A stretch of DNA of 64,000 bases from Gemmataceae bacterium (GTDB lineage: Bacteria; Planctomycetota; Planctomycetia; Gemmatales; Gemmataceae), in assembly GCA_022842245.1 (NCBI GenBank), contig JALHPZ010000002.1, positions 186,001 to 250,000 of the forward strand, read 5' to 3'. Positions 51,336-57,919 of the stretch are shown piece by piece. Position numbers and translations under genes: made by a program. Within the stretch, counting starts at the first letter, position 1, and every line of letters begins with the position of its first letter. Under the pieces are notes generated by a model, which was not told where the DNA came from, did not search any database, and saw only the letters and a list, made by a program, of their open reading frames with translations.

Positions 51336-51599
51336 TCAGGTGGTCCCCAGCCCCGCCGCCCGGAGCGTGGTTTCATCCGGGCCACGCCCGGTGCAGCAGT
51401 CGGCCAACGTGCCGTCGATCACGACGGCGGGCACCGACCGGACGCCGAGGCTCTTGGCCCGGCTCGAAATGTTCGGGTCGTTCATGTCCAGCACGCTGAC
51501 CTCGCACGACGGGCAGGCCACCTGCTGAACCAGAGCGACCACGTCCTGACAGGCCGGGCAACCGGCGCTGAAGACTTCGACCTTACGCTTCGTCGCCAT
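51336..51599 (-). CDS. Thioredoxin/glutaredoxin-fold protein with CPAC motif
   Basis: 87 residues from ATG 51599 (GGGGG site upstream), overlapping the MerC-like gene by 17 bases. The fold is thioredoxin-like: KVEVFSAGCPACQDVVALVQ with active site CPAC near 14-17, a second pair CPSC near 31-34, and the cis-proline region VRSVPAVVIDGTLADCC near 55. It is cytoplasmic, with no signal peptide. Small proteins of this type often accompany mercury or arsenic transport genes, probably passing metal or reducing thiols. Cys-rich ends (ADCC) strengthen a thiol-exchange role. Confidence 0.82.
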   Translation of the reverse strand: MATKRKVEVFSAGCPACQDVVALVQQVACPSCEVSVLDMNDPNISSRAKSLGVRSVPAVVIDGTLADCCTGRGPDETTLRAAGLGTT

Positions 51600-52032
51600 G
51601 ACGAACCCCCTTGATGTCAGTCCCAAGTTGTAAAAGCGTCTCCGAAGGAACTGCCCTTCGGATCGGCCACGAGTTCCATACGGACACACCGACCAGCGCG
51701 GCGATGCCCCCGTAGACCACGGTGTTCGAGATCGGGGTGTTCGGCTCCATCAAGAACTTCCCGATCATCAGCACCACCGCCACCACGACGCCAACGGCGA
51801 AGGGGCCGAACCCCCGCCGCCGCTCGGCCCGGTAGCCGAGAGCGGCCACGGCGAGAACGAGGCTGACCACCATCAACGGCAACAGGATCGCCGTCTTCAG
51901 CAAGAACCCCAAACCCACCGAACTGATGAGGCCCGCATAGGCCGGGAGCGTGCAGGGACAGGTGAGCCGGGGGAGCAGGGCCACGCCGATCGCCGGGACC
52001 GTCGCCAGCCACGATCGCTTGGGGTTGTCCAC
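51583..52032 (-). CDS. MerC-like membrane transporter
   Basis: The 149-residue product starts at GTG 52032 with AGGAGGAACCTG upstream. Four hydrophobic segments are visible. The first contains LTCPCTLPAYAGLISSVGLG, with a CPC pair and the Ala/Gly-rich SxGLGFL pattern of MerC. LMVVSLVLAVAALGYRAERR and YGGIAALVGVSVWNSW follow as in that family. MerC proteins take mercuric ion into the cytoplasm for reduction by MerA. No MerA gene is nearby, so the substrate could be another soft metal or a sulfur compound. It belongs to a four-gene leftward operon. Confidence 0.7.
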   Translation of the reverse strand: MDNPKRSWLATVPAIGVALLPRLTCPCTLPAYAGLISSVGLGFLLKTAILLPLMVVSLVLAVAALGYRAERRRGFGPFAVGVVVAVVLMIGKFLMEPNTPISNTVVYGGIAALVGVSVWNSWPIRRAVPSETLLQLGTDIKGVRHGDEA

Positions 52033-52046
52033 CAGGTTCCTCCTGC

Positions 52047-52343
52047 TCACTTCACGAACTTGTAGATGGCGTCCATGAGTTCGTCGTACACGCCATCCTC
52101 GCCCGACCGGATGGCGTCGGTCGCACACCGCTCCAGGTAGTTCCGCAGGACCGTCTTGGTCACGCCCTTCATCGCCGCCTGGACGCTGGCGAGTTGCTGA
52201 AGGACTTCGAGGCAGGGCCGCTGGGCCTCCACCATCTTGGCGACCCCCTTCACCTGCCCCTCGATCCGAGCGAGGCGGGCGAGCATGTCTTTGTTCAACT
52301 CCTCGGCGTAGATCGGCAGGCTGGTCGCCTTGTTGTCCGTCAT
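52047..52343 (-). CDS. CsoR/RcnR family repressor, CstR-like Cys-only site
   Basis: 98 residues with the all-helical CsoR fold (LARLARIEGQVKGVAKMVEA, PCLEVLQQLASVQAAMKGVT, LRNYLERCATDAI). The two cysteines are Cys44 and Cys73, spaced as the two metal-site Cys of copper sensor CsoR. The histidine expected four residues before the second Cys is Tyr69. A Cys pair without that His is the arrangement of persulfide sensor CstR, so thiol/sulfur sensing is more likely than copper. It heads the operon and probably represses it through the G-tract site in the promoter. Confidence 0.88.
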   Translation of the reverse strand: MTDNKATSLPIYAEELNKDMLARLARIEGQVKGVAKMVEAQRPCLEVLQQLASVQAAMKGVTKTVLRNYLERCATDAIRSGEDGVYDELMDAIYKFVK

Positions 52344-52357
52344 GGGCCTCTCCTACT

Positions 52358-52401
52358 GGTACTCCCTACCCCTATAGTAACACCCGATATGCGGAAGTCA
52401 A
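52358..52401 (-). promoter_or_regulatory. Promoter with CsoR-type G-tract operator
   Basis: On the minus strand TTGACT (52401-52396), a 16-bp spacer and TACTAT (52379-52374) form a strong sigma-70-type promoter. TATAGGGGTAGGGAGTA overlaps the -10 and start point. G-tracts flanked by TA are typical of operators for the CsoR family, whose gene starts 15 bp downstream. Confidence 0.65.
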
Positions 52402-52470
52402 GCGAATGAAGCTCGCAAGGCGTTCGGAAGGGTCACGGAAACGCACGATCCCCTCCGGAGCGGGGTTTCC

Positions 52471-52682
52471 ACTGCAAGCTCCGCCGGCTCATCACCCTCG
52501 ACCTGACATCGGGCGAGTTCGAGGCGGCCTTCAAAGGGCAGACGGAACTCTCCCTCCGGTGGTTTGACGAGCCCGAGTGGGAACCGGGCGAGGAGTCACC
52601 CGCTGGTGATGACCCTGTGCGAGTCGGCAGGCGAGCAACAGGTGGAGTTGCTGCTCCTCGGGACGGGTGGTGTCGTATCTGA
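52471..52682 (+). pseudogene. Degenerate C-terminal fragment of an unknown protein
   Basis: A frame without a start reads LRRLITLDLTSGEFEAAFKG then QTELSLRWFDEPEWEPGE before degrading to a stop at 52680. The coherent stretch looks like the tail of a real protein cut off at its 5' end. The surrounding 52402-52942 has no intact gene. Confidence 0.3.
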
Positions 52683-52942
52683 CCGAATTGGCCCTCGAAC
52701 AGAAGCCCCGGGCCGCGACCGCGTGTGCCTGCAACCGACTGACGGAGGGGAATCCGTGGTGCCGATGTTCCGAACCCTTACCGCGTGAGGCCGTCGGGCG
52801 GGCGGAGGTGAGTCGGATCATCGTTTTGCAGGAACCTGCGGTTCCCGCACCTTCCCTTCCGGACGGACCGAGACGGCGAGAGGCCGGTGGCGCGTGAACC
52901 TCCACCGGCCAAATCCTCACATTCGTTGTCAGGCCGCAGCCG

Positions 52943-53266
52943 TCACTCGCCGTCGTGCCGGGCGAGGGCACGGAGGGCGTCGGCGAGTTCGGCCTCCGTC
53001 AGCGTCCAGCCGTGGCCCGGAAGCCGGCCGACCACGCGGAACTTGAGCCGCTGATAGACGCCGAGGGCCGCCTCGTCGTCCCCCAACACGTCGGCCGCGA
53101 GGGCGAGGGCGAGTTGCGCCGGCCCGCTCCCCCCGTAGCCCCAATCGAACCCGGTGGGCGAGTGGGTGCGGAGGTCGAACCGCGGGTCGAGGCCGCGGCC
53201 GGCGTCGCCGTCCGAGACGACGACCGCGCAGCCGTCCTCCGTCCGGTGCCCGGTATACGTCTTCAT
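52943..53266 (-). CDS. DUF6166-like protein
   Basis: 107 residues. The centre, HSPTGFDWGYGGSGPAQLAL then ALAADVLGDDEAALGVYQRL, is the characteristic signature of DUF6166 proteins, small accessory proteins of unknown role on plasmids and phages. The N-terminus (MKTYTGHRTEDGCAVVVSDG) and C-terminus (WTLTEAELADALRALARHD) also fit. It follows the second DUF932 gene in the same direction, separated by a GGTGGTGC stem-loop. No catalytic motif is evident. Confidence 0.82.
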   Translation of the reverse strand: MKTYTGHRTEDGCAVVVSDGDAGRGLDPRFDLRTHSPTGFDWGYGGSGPAQLALALAADVLGDDEAALGVYQRLKFRVVGRLPGHGWTLTEAELADALRALARHDGE

Positions 53267-53339
53267 CGTGATGTCCTCGGGAAGTAATCTGGAATCGCCG
53301 CGGCAGAGGGCTACGGCACCAGAGTCGAAAGGGTCAAGG

Positions 53340-53374
53340 GCGAGAGGGCGGTGGTGCAGGGACCAACCTCTCGC
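53340..53374. promoter_or_regulatory. GGTGGTGC stem-loop element, copy C
   Basis: GCGAGAGG (53340-53347) pairs perfectly with CCTCTCGC (53367-53374) around a 19-base loop containing GGTGGTGC. It lies between the stop of DUF932 copy 2 and the start of the DUF6166 gene. On the transcribed strand it reads TGCACCACCGCCCTCTCGC, inverted relative to the leader copy at 54.5 kb. Confidence 0.55.
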
Positions 53375-53426
53375 GTCTCCGGAGCGGCCTGACCGTGAGC
53401 GGTCCGCCGCCGTCCAGCATCGTTCG

Positions 53427-54458
53427 TCACGCGGCCAGGACGAGCAGACTCCCGGCCTGAACGTCCAGGGCCGCCCGGTCGCCGGCGTATTCGACCTGCC
53501 CGGCCAGCCGCGTCAGCGCGTCCACCAGGGCGAAGATGGTGAACCGGCCGCCGGCCACCATCTCGACCGCCTGCTTCGCCAGCCCGCGGCTCAGCCCGTG
53601 CTTGGCCAGCGCCTTCATCACCTCCTCGGCGTCGCTGCCGAGTTTCTCCCGCATCGCCTTCTTGATCACCGCCGCGAACCCGTCCCGCCGCTCGTCCCGC
53701 TTGGCGACGAGGGCCTCGACGTGCCGGCGGATGTCGTCCAGGGCGCTGCCGACGCGGGCCGTGTGCTTCCGGGCGAACTCGATCACCTCGACCGCGTCCC
53801 AGACGATGTGGTTCGCGCACACCTTCTGGAACCAGAACGTCTGGATGCCGACCGACCGCTTGCCGACCTCCGAGTTCCAGACGAAGAAGCCGGGGGCGAA
53901 CGCCTCCCCGTCGATCTCCGCCCAGCCGGCCGGATCGATCAGGAAGCAGAACAGGTCCTGCTCCCCGCAGTAGAGTCCCGTCGCACCGTTGAACCCGGCC
54001 TGGGGCGGCGTGAAGTCGGTCGCGTACTCCGTCAGCATCCCGACCAGGTCGGCGTTGTGCAGCCGCGTGTACGCGGTCCCGTGGACCGAGCGGATGCTCT
54101 CGCCGCGGATGAGCAATTGGAGCGGCTTGTTGCCACCGGGCAGCGTCTCCCGGAACGCCCGGGAGGCCGTATCCGGGGTGAGTCGGTTGACCGTCTCCTT
54201 GCTGACGCGGGCCAGCCCGCACAGTTGCCCGAAACTCCAGTCGTTCAGCGTGAACGGCCCGTCGGTGCCGGCCCGCAGGCCGAACCGTCCGTCGGGGGTG
54301 GCCTCGGGAACGAGCATCGACGGCGACACCCAGGCGTCGGCCGACTCGTCTTTCTCCCGCCGGCAGTGGGCGAGCAGGGCGTCGAGCGACGGGAACCGTT
54401 CGTCCGGCGCGCGCCGGAACAGTTCCCCGCTCGCGCGGGTGAGATTTTGCTTCGTCAT
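53427..54458 (-). CDS. DUF932 family protein, copy 2
   Basis: 343 residues from MTKQNLTRASGELFRRAPDE (ATG 54458); the longer upstream frame is not protein-like. It parallels copy 1 (11876-12907) along its whole length: FGQLCGLARVSKETVNRLTP, VHGTAYTRLHNADLVGMLTE, GATGLYCGEQDLFCFLIDP, FFVWNSEVGKRSVGIQTFWF, and the same C-terminal RFTIFALVDALTRLAG. It is more GC-rich at third positions than copy 1, so the copies probably have separate histories rather than a recent local duplication. Function unknown. Confidence 0.88.
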   Translation of the reverse strand: MTKQNLTRASGELFRRAPDERFPSLDALLAHCRREKDESADAWVSPSMLVPEATPDGRFGLRAGTDGPFTLNDWSFGQLCGLARVSKETVNRLTPDTASRAFRETLPGGNKPLQLLIRGESIRSVHGTAYTRLHNADLVGMLTEYATDFTPPQAGFNGATGLYCGEQDLFCFLIDPAGWAEIDGEAFAPGFFVWNSEVGKRSVGIQTFWFQKVCANHIVWDAVEVIEFARKHTARVGSALDDIRRHVEALVAKRDERRDGFAAVIKKAMREKLGSDAEEVMKALAKHGLSRGLAKQAVEMVAGGRFTIFALVDALTRLAGQVEYAGDRAALDVQAGSLLVLAA

Positions 54459-54490
54459 GGCGAATCCTCGAAAGGGAACAGGGAATAGGG

Positions 54491-54530
54491 AGTTGAGAAA
54501 CCAAACCGTGTTGCACCACCGGCCTCTCAA
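54491..54530. promoter_or_regulatory. GGTGGTGC leader element, copy D (before DUF932 copy 2)
   Basis: On the minus strand it reads GAGAGGCCGGTGGTGCAACA, with the core at 54519-54512, 61 bases before the ATG. Flanks GTTGAGA (54491-54497) and TCTCAAC (54524-54530) pair perfectly. The stem sequence differs from the other copies while the loop core is kept. Confidence 0.55.
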
Positions 54531-54784
54531 CCGCGCGCGAAGCGGGTGGTCGTGAAGTCGGGGAATTCGTCTACCGAACGGGAGCGGTGGAAATGGGCGA
54601 ATGGAACAGCCGCTCAAGTAGCACGGTTCTGATGGGACTTTCAAGTCGCCCGCCCGAATCGAGATCGGTGCAGACCGCGACGAATCTGTTGAGTGATACG
54701 AGGTGCCAAACCCCTCCGACTCCCTCCGGTTCAGGCTGACTTGGGGAAACACGCCCGCCCAGGCAGCCGCACGCGAGGAGCCAT

Positions 54785-54842
54785 CGCCATCGGTCGTCAT
54801 CGGGGCGCGTGGGCTTGTGAACCCCGATGACGACCGACGGCG
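54785..54842. repeat. Long perfect hairpin in the divergent intergenic region
   Basis: CGGTCGTCATCGGGG (54791-54805) and CCCCGATGACGACCG (54822-54836) are perfectly complementary over 15 bp with a 16-base loop; CGCC/GGCG flanks extend the stem with two mismatches. It lies between divergent genes starting at 54458 and 55054. Other sequence in 54531-54990 shows no gene. Confidence 0.65.
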
Positions 54843-54990
54843 ACGGCTGACGACACTTCACCAAACCCGTGCCAGTTTGATTCGCCCATCCATCCGTGGT
54901 AATGCCGGGTTCGCACGTAACCCACGGTCTTTGTTCCGACCCAGTTTGAAGACGCAGTTCACGCCGACTCCGCGGGCGACACCCCGCACG

Positions 54991-55020
54991 CGGAGACCGG
55001 TGGTGCAATTCGGTTTTCCG
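54991..55020. promoter_or_regulatory. GGTGGTGC leader element, copy E
   Basis: On the plus strand it reads GAGACCGGTGGTGCAATTCG followed by a T-rich stretch, with CGGA and TCCG ends able to pair. The core begins at 54999, 55 bases before the ATG at 55054. This is the same placement and orientation to the gene as copies B and D. Confidence 0.5.
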
Positions 55021-55053
55021 ATTCCCAATTCCTTTCCTCATGGAGGCGTCGCC

Positions 55054-55398
55054 ATGACCGCGACGACGACCACGCTGGGCGAACTCCTCGCCCGACTCAA
55101 GCAGGGTGAGGCCGTCCCGCTTCCCGACCATGAAGGGTGGTCCGCGATGATCGCCCGGACGACGCTGTTCGGCCGCGTGTGTGAGGTGGCCGGCGAGACC
55201 TACGACTACTTCCTCGACGTGCTACCGCCGCGGTGGATGGGCGACGGGGGCTACGCCTTCGGCGAAGGGGCCGACCCGCTCCGGCTGTTCTGGGCGGCCA
55301 ACACCCCGCACGGCCGGCAGTACTTCTGCCGCCAACTCGACGAAGCCGAGACCCGGCAGTTTTGCCGGCACGCCCGCATCCCACTGACCTCGGGCTGA
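55054..55398 (+). CDS. DUF1419-like protein
   Basis: 114 residues from ATG 55054, preceded by TGGAGGCGTCGCC. The sequence TYDYFLDVLPPRWMGDGGYA, FGEGADPLRLFW and the following RQYFCRQLDEAE resembles DUF1419 proteins of plasmids; I am fairly but not fully sure of the family. The N-terminal helix (TLGELLARLKQGEAVPLPDH) is typical of the group. It is the first gene of a rightward unit with three or four more small genes. No enzymatic motif is visible. Confidence 0.75.
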   Translation: MTATTTTLGELLARLKQGEAVPLPDHEGWSAMIARTTLFGRVCEVAGETYDYFLDVLPPRWMGDGGYAFGEGADPLRLFWAANTPHGRQYFCRQLDEAETRQFCRHARIPLTSG

Positions 55399-55412
55399 CG
55401 GAGGACACGCCG

Positions 55413-55784
55413 ATGTTTCACGACGACCGGACCTGGTGCGTCCGCCCTGCCGGTACGCCCGAAGACGTGGCCTTGCAAGTGACCCGGCAGACGTGGCCGG
55501 CCTGCATGGCCTTCGCAATCGGTGGCTACCTGTTCCTGAACGACTCATTGCCCGAAGACGGGTCCACCGATTACGCGGTGGTGAAGCGGCCGACGAAACG
55601 GGGCGGTGCGTATGTGCAGGTCGCCTCGCTCACGCTGGGCTTCTTCGGCTACGAGAACGCACTCGACCGGATTCGGCGAGTGCTGGCGGGGGACTACGAC
55701 GCCCTCGCTTCTGCTAACGCGGTGGAACCGCGACTCGAAACGGCACACGAGCACATCGCTCGGCGTTGCCCGTTCTGTTCCTGA
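55413..55784 (+). CDS. Small hypothetical protein in the second accessory module
   Basis: 123 residues from ATG 55413, with GGAGGACACGCCG upstream and only 14 bp after the previous stop. Sequence marks are TWCVRPAGTPEDVALQVTRQ, WPACMAFAIGGYLFLNDS, YAVVKRP...YVQVASLTLG, and a closing ARRCPFCS with a CPFC pair. It appears to be a small alpha/beta protein; its tail could bind metal with another Cys source. Not recognised as a named family. Confidence 0.68.
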   Translation: MFHDDRTWCVRPAGTPEDVALQVTRQTWPACMAFAIGGYLFLNDSLPEDGSTDYAVVKRPTKRGGAYVQVASLTLGFFGYENALDRIRRVLAGDYDALASANAVEPRLETAHEHIARRCPFCS

Positions 55785-55816
55785 CCCCGTTCCATTCCTT
55801 ACCGAGGATTCGTTCG

Positions 55817-56095
55817 ATGACGACCACCAAGCAAGACCCCGCCAAGAAGGGGCAAACGGACAAGGCGAAGCCGGTCCACGAGATCCGCCTCGGCCGCATC
55901 CGCGCCGCCGTCTGGCTCAACGAGACGGACAACGGCCCCCGCTACAACGTGCAGATCAGCCGGCTCTACAAGGATAATGCCGAAAAGTGGAAGGACTCGT
56001 CCAGCTTCGGCCGCGAGGACCTGCCGCTGGTCGGCAAAGTCGCCGACCTGGCGATGGTCTGGATCTACGAGAACCCGGCCGCGGCCGAGAAGTAA
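55817..56095 (+). CDS. Small beta-rich family protein, copy 5
   Basis: 92 residues from ATG 55817. The family pattern is very clear: HEIRLGRIRAAVWLNETDNG, then NVQISRLYKDNAEKWKDSSS, then FGREDLPLVGKVADLAMVWI. It is closest in pattern to copy 3 (11507), sharing LVGKV-x-LAMVWIY, which suggests those two modules have a common source. The N-terminus is Lys-rich and disordered. Function unknown; basic, beta-rich and repeatedly linked to DUF932, so nucleic-acid binding is plausible. Confidence 0.8.
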   Translation: MTTTKQDPAKKGQTDKAKPVHEIRLGRIRAAVWLNETDNGPRYNVQISRLYKDNAEKWKDSSSFGREDLPLVGKVADLAMVWIYENPAAAEK

Positions 56096-56110
56096 CCCCG
56101 GAGGAACCCC

Positions 56111-56392
56111 ATGACCCCTTCGGGTTCTGTGAAAATACTCCTCGGCCGGATCGTGGCGACGCCCGCGGCGCTCGGCACGGTGTCGCAACCCGACATCGTC
56201 GCCGCGCTCCGCCGGCACGCTTCGGGCGACTGGGGCGACGTGGACCCGGACGACCGGGCCGCAAACGACGACGCCTTGCGGTCCGGGGAGCGGTTGCTGT
56301 CGGTCTACCGCTCGGCCACCGGGACCACCTTCTGGGTGCTCACCGAGGCCGACCGGTCCGTCACGACCGTGCTCTTGCCGGACGACTACTGA
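56111..56392 (+). CDS. Conserved small plasmid protein of unknown function
   Basis: 93 residues, 15 bp after the previous stop. VKILLGRIVATPAALGTVSQ, HASGDWGDVDPDDRAANDDA, and GTTFWVLTEADRSVTTVLLP form a pattern I recognise from many plasmid and phage proteins (residues A-T-P-x-A-L, GDWG, ITEADRS-T-x-LLP). Some databases label them loosely as restriction subunit M, but the sequence has no SAM or endonuclease motif, so that label should not be trusted. A compact alpha/beta protein. Confidence 0.8.
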   Translation: MTPSGSVKILLGRIVATPAALGTVSQPDIVAALRRHASGDWGDVDPDDRAANDDALRSGERLLSVYRSATGTTFWVLTEADRSVTTVLLPDDY

Positions 56393-56407
56393 CACCGGTT
56401 TTCCTTC

Positions 56408-56443
56408 AGGCCCGCCGCACCACCGGGCCTCTCCAATTGGAGA
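56408..56443. promoter_or_regulatory. GGTGGTGC stem-loop element, copy F (inverted)
   Basis: AGGCCCG (56408-56414) pairs perfectly with CGGGCCT (56424-56430) around CCGCACCAC. It is followed by the 14-bp palindrome TCTCCAATTGGAGA (56430-56443), which overlaps the ribosome site of the next gene. On the transcribed (plus) strand it has the GCACCACC orientation of the inner copies A and C. Confidence 0.55.
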
Positions 56444-56451
56444 GACCAATC

Positions 56452-56571
56452 ATGATGTTCGTTTGCTACAGCCTGACCCTCGGGATTCTGGGCTTCGCCT
56501 ACCACGCGCCCGATCTGGCCCTGCTGATCGTTCTGCTGATCTTCGCCCGGTGGGTTCTCCGCTCGTCCTGA
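56452..56571 (+). CDS. Very small membrane protein
   Basis: 39 residues from ATG 56452: MMFVCYSLTLGILGFAYHAP then DLALLIVLLIFARWVLRSS. It has a GGAGAG ribosome site 8-10 bases upstream. Two hydrophobic stretches separated by HAPD, with a terminal Arg-rich end, suggest a hairpin or single-span membrane peptide. It is the last gene of the rightward module. Short hydrophobic frames can be chance; the site and position favour a real gene. Confidence 0.5.
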   Translation: MMFVCYSLTLGILGFAYHAPDLALLIVLLIFARWVLRSS

Positions 56572-56635
56572 TGTTCGGGCTGTCGATGACGCTCCAGCCA
56601 CGCACGACCTGTGGCGGAGTTGACGGAAGCTACTA

Positions 56636-56657
56636 TATTCAATAACCTTGTTGAATA
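56636..56657 (+). promoter_or_regulatory. Operator of the ArsR-rhodanese gene
   Basis: TATTCAA and TTGAATA form a perfect 7-bp inverted repeat with an 8-bp spacer ending 3 bp before the ATG. TATATT (56634-56639) could be the -10. This is the usual ArsR-family arrangement and predicts autorepression. Confidence 0.55.
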
Positions 56658-56660
56658 CAA

Positions 56661-57350
56661 ATGAAACCTTCGACAAAACGCGAGTTCAAGGCCCGGCTGT
56701 TCGGCGAATTCGCCCGGATCGGGAAAGTGTTCGCAAGCCCGCACCGGCTGCAACTCATCGAGGTACTCGCCCAGGGCGAGCGGACCGTCGAGCAACTGGC
56801 CGAAGACGTCGGCTCACCCGTCGCCAACGTCTCCCAGCACTTGCAGGTCCTGCGGACCGCCCGCCTCGTCGCGGTGCGTCGCGACGGGCTCTACGCCCAT
56901 TATTCGCTCGCCGACCCGCGGGTCTTCCGCGTCTGGCAGGCGATGCGCGACCTGGGTGAGGCTCGCCTCGCCGAGATCGATGCCGTCGTGACCGAGTACC
57001 TCGGGAACCGGAGCGACATGGATGCGGTGAACGCGGCCGAACTTCGCCGACGACTCAAGAGTGGGGACGTGACCGTTCTCGACGTCCGCCCCCGGCGTGA
57101 GTACGAGGCCGGGCACATCCGCGGTGCCCGGAACGTCCCCTTCGACGAACTGGCGGAGCGGCTCCGGGATCTCCCCCCCGAGGTGGAGATCGTGGCCTAC
57201 TGCCGGGGGCCGTATTGCGTGTTCGCGGACGAGGCGGTCGCCGCACTACGGGCCAAGGGCTACCGCGCTCGGCGATTAACCGAGGGGTACCCGGACTGGC
57301 GGTCCCGCGGCTTCCCGGTCGAGATCGGAACTGCCGCAGACTTCAAGTAG
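56661..57350 (+). CDS. ArsR-family regulator fused to a rhodanese domain
   Basis: 229 residues. Residues about 12-90 are an ArsR winged helix (FASPHRLQLIEVLAQGERTV, EQLAEDVGSPVANVSQHLQV, RRDGLYAHYSLADPRVF). After a linker, residues about 120-225 are a rhodanese (VTVLDVRPRREYEAGHIRGA, then EIVAYCRGPYCVFADEAVAA) with active-site Cys in YCRGPYC near 180. The ArsR part lacks the classical ELCVCDL metal site. Such fusions are thought to sense persulfide or related sulfur species through the rhodanese Cys. A likely operator precedes it. Confidence 0.92.
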   Translation: MKPSTKREFKARLFGEFARIGKVFASPHRLQLIEVLAQGERTVEQLAEDVGSPVANVSQHLQVLRTARLVAVRRDGLYAHYSLADPRVFRVWQAMRDLGEARLAEIDAVVTEYLGNRSDMDAVNAAELRRRLKSGDVTVLDVRPRREYEAGHIRGARNVPFDELAERLRDLPPEVEIVAYCRGPYCVFADEAVAALRAKGYRARRLTEGYPDWRSRGFPVEIGTAADFK

Positions 57351-57386
57351 CGAGTCCGGAAGAAGAATTACCCGAGGAGACGAAGT

Positions 57387-57881
57387 ATGCGTTCGACGAT
57401 CCTGGCAGTTGGTGCCGCCCTGACTGTGGCCGTCTGGTTCGCTTCGGGCGTGCCCGCCCACGACGAAAAGAAGGAGGCGATGGAAGCGGCGATCCACCGT
57501 CCCGCCGGGCTGACTTGGAAAGACGGCCCGCCGTCGCTGCCGCCCGGCGCGAAGTTCGCCGTCCTCGAAGGCGATCCGACCAAACCGGGGCCGTTCGTAT
57601 TCCGGGTCAAGGTTCCGGACGGCTACCGGATTCCACCGCACACGCACCCGAAGCCGGAGCGTGTGACCGTCATTGCCGGGACGTTCAACATCGGCATGGG
57701 CGACACGTTCGACGCGACGAAGGGCCAGGAAATGCCGGTCGGAACCTACGGGACGTGGCCGGCGGGGATGAAGCACTTCGTCTGGGCGAAGGGCGAGACG
57801 GTGGTCCAATTTCACGGCGACGGCCCCTGGACGATCACCTACGTGAATGCGGCCGACGACCCGAGAACTCAAAAGAAGTGA
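57387..57881 (+). CDS. Exported cupin-domain protein
   Basis: 164 residues with a signal peptide (ILAVGAALTVAVWFASGVPA) and a single cupin barrel: YRIPPHTHPKPERVTVIAGT gives the two His and Glu of motif 1, and AGMKHFVWAKGETVVQFHGD provides the motif 2 His. A metal-bound periplasmic cupin is expected; the reaction is unknown. A GAGGAG site lies upstream of ATG 57387. It follows the ArsR-rhodanese gene by 36 bp and could be its target. Confidence 0.87.
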   Translation: MRSTILAVGAALTVAVWFASGVPAHDEKKEAMEAAIHRPAGLTWKDGPPSLPPGAKFAVLEGDPTKPGPFVFRVKVPDGYRIPPHTHPKPERVTVIAGTFNIGMGDTFDATKGQEMPVGTYGTWPAGMKHFVWAKGETVVQFHGDGPWTITYVNAADDPRTQKK

Positions 57882-57919
57882 CAACCGGCGAATACCCTCG
57901 AATGCGGAGAGCGACGGAA

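Noticed and set aside
53154-54488. Rightward frame of 444 codons opposite DUF932 copy 2
   Set aside because: Shadow composition, while the DUF932 landmarks on the minus strand are unambiguous.
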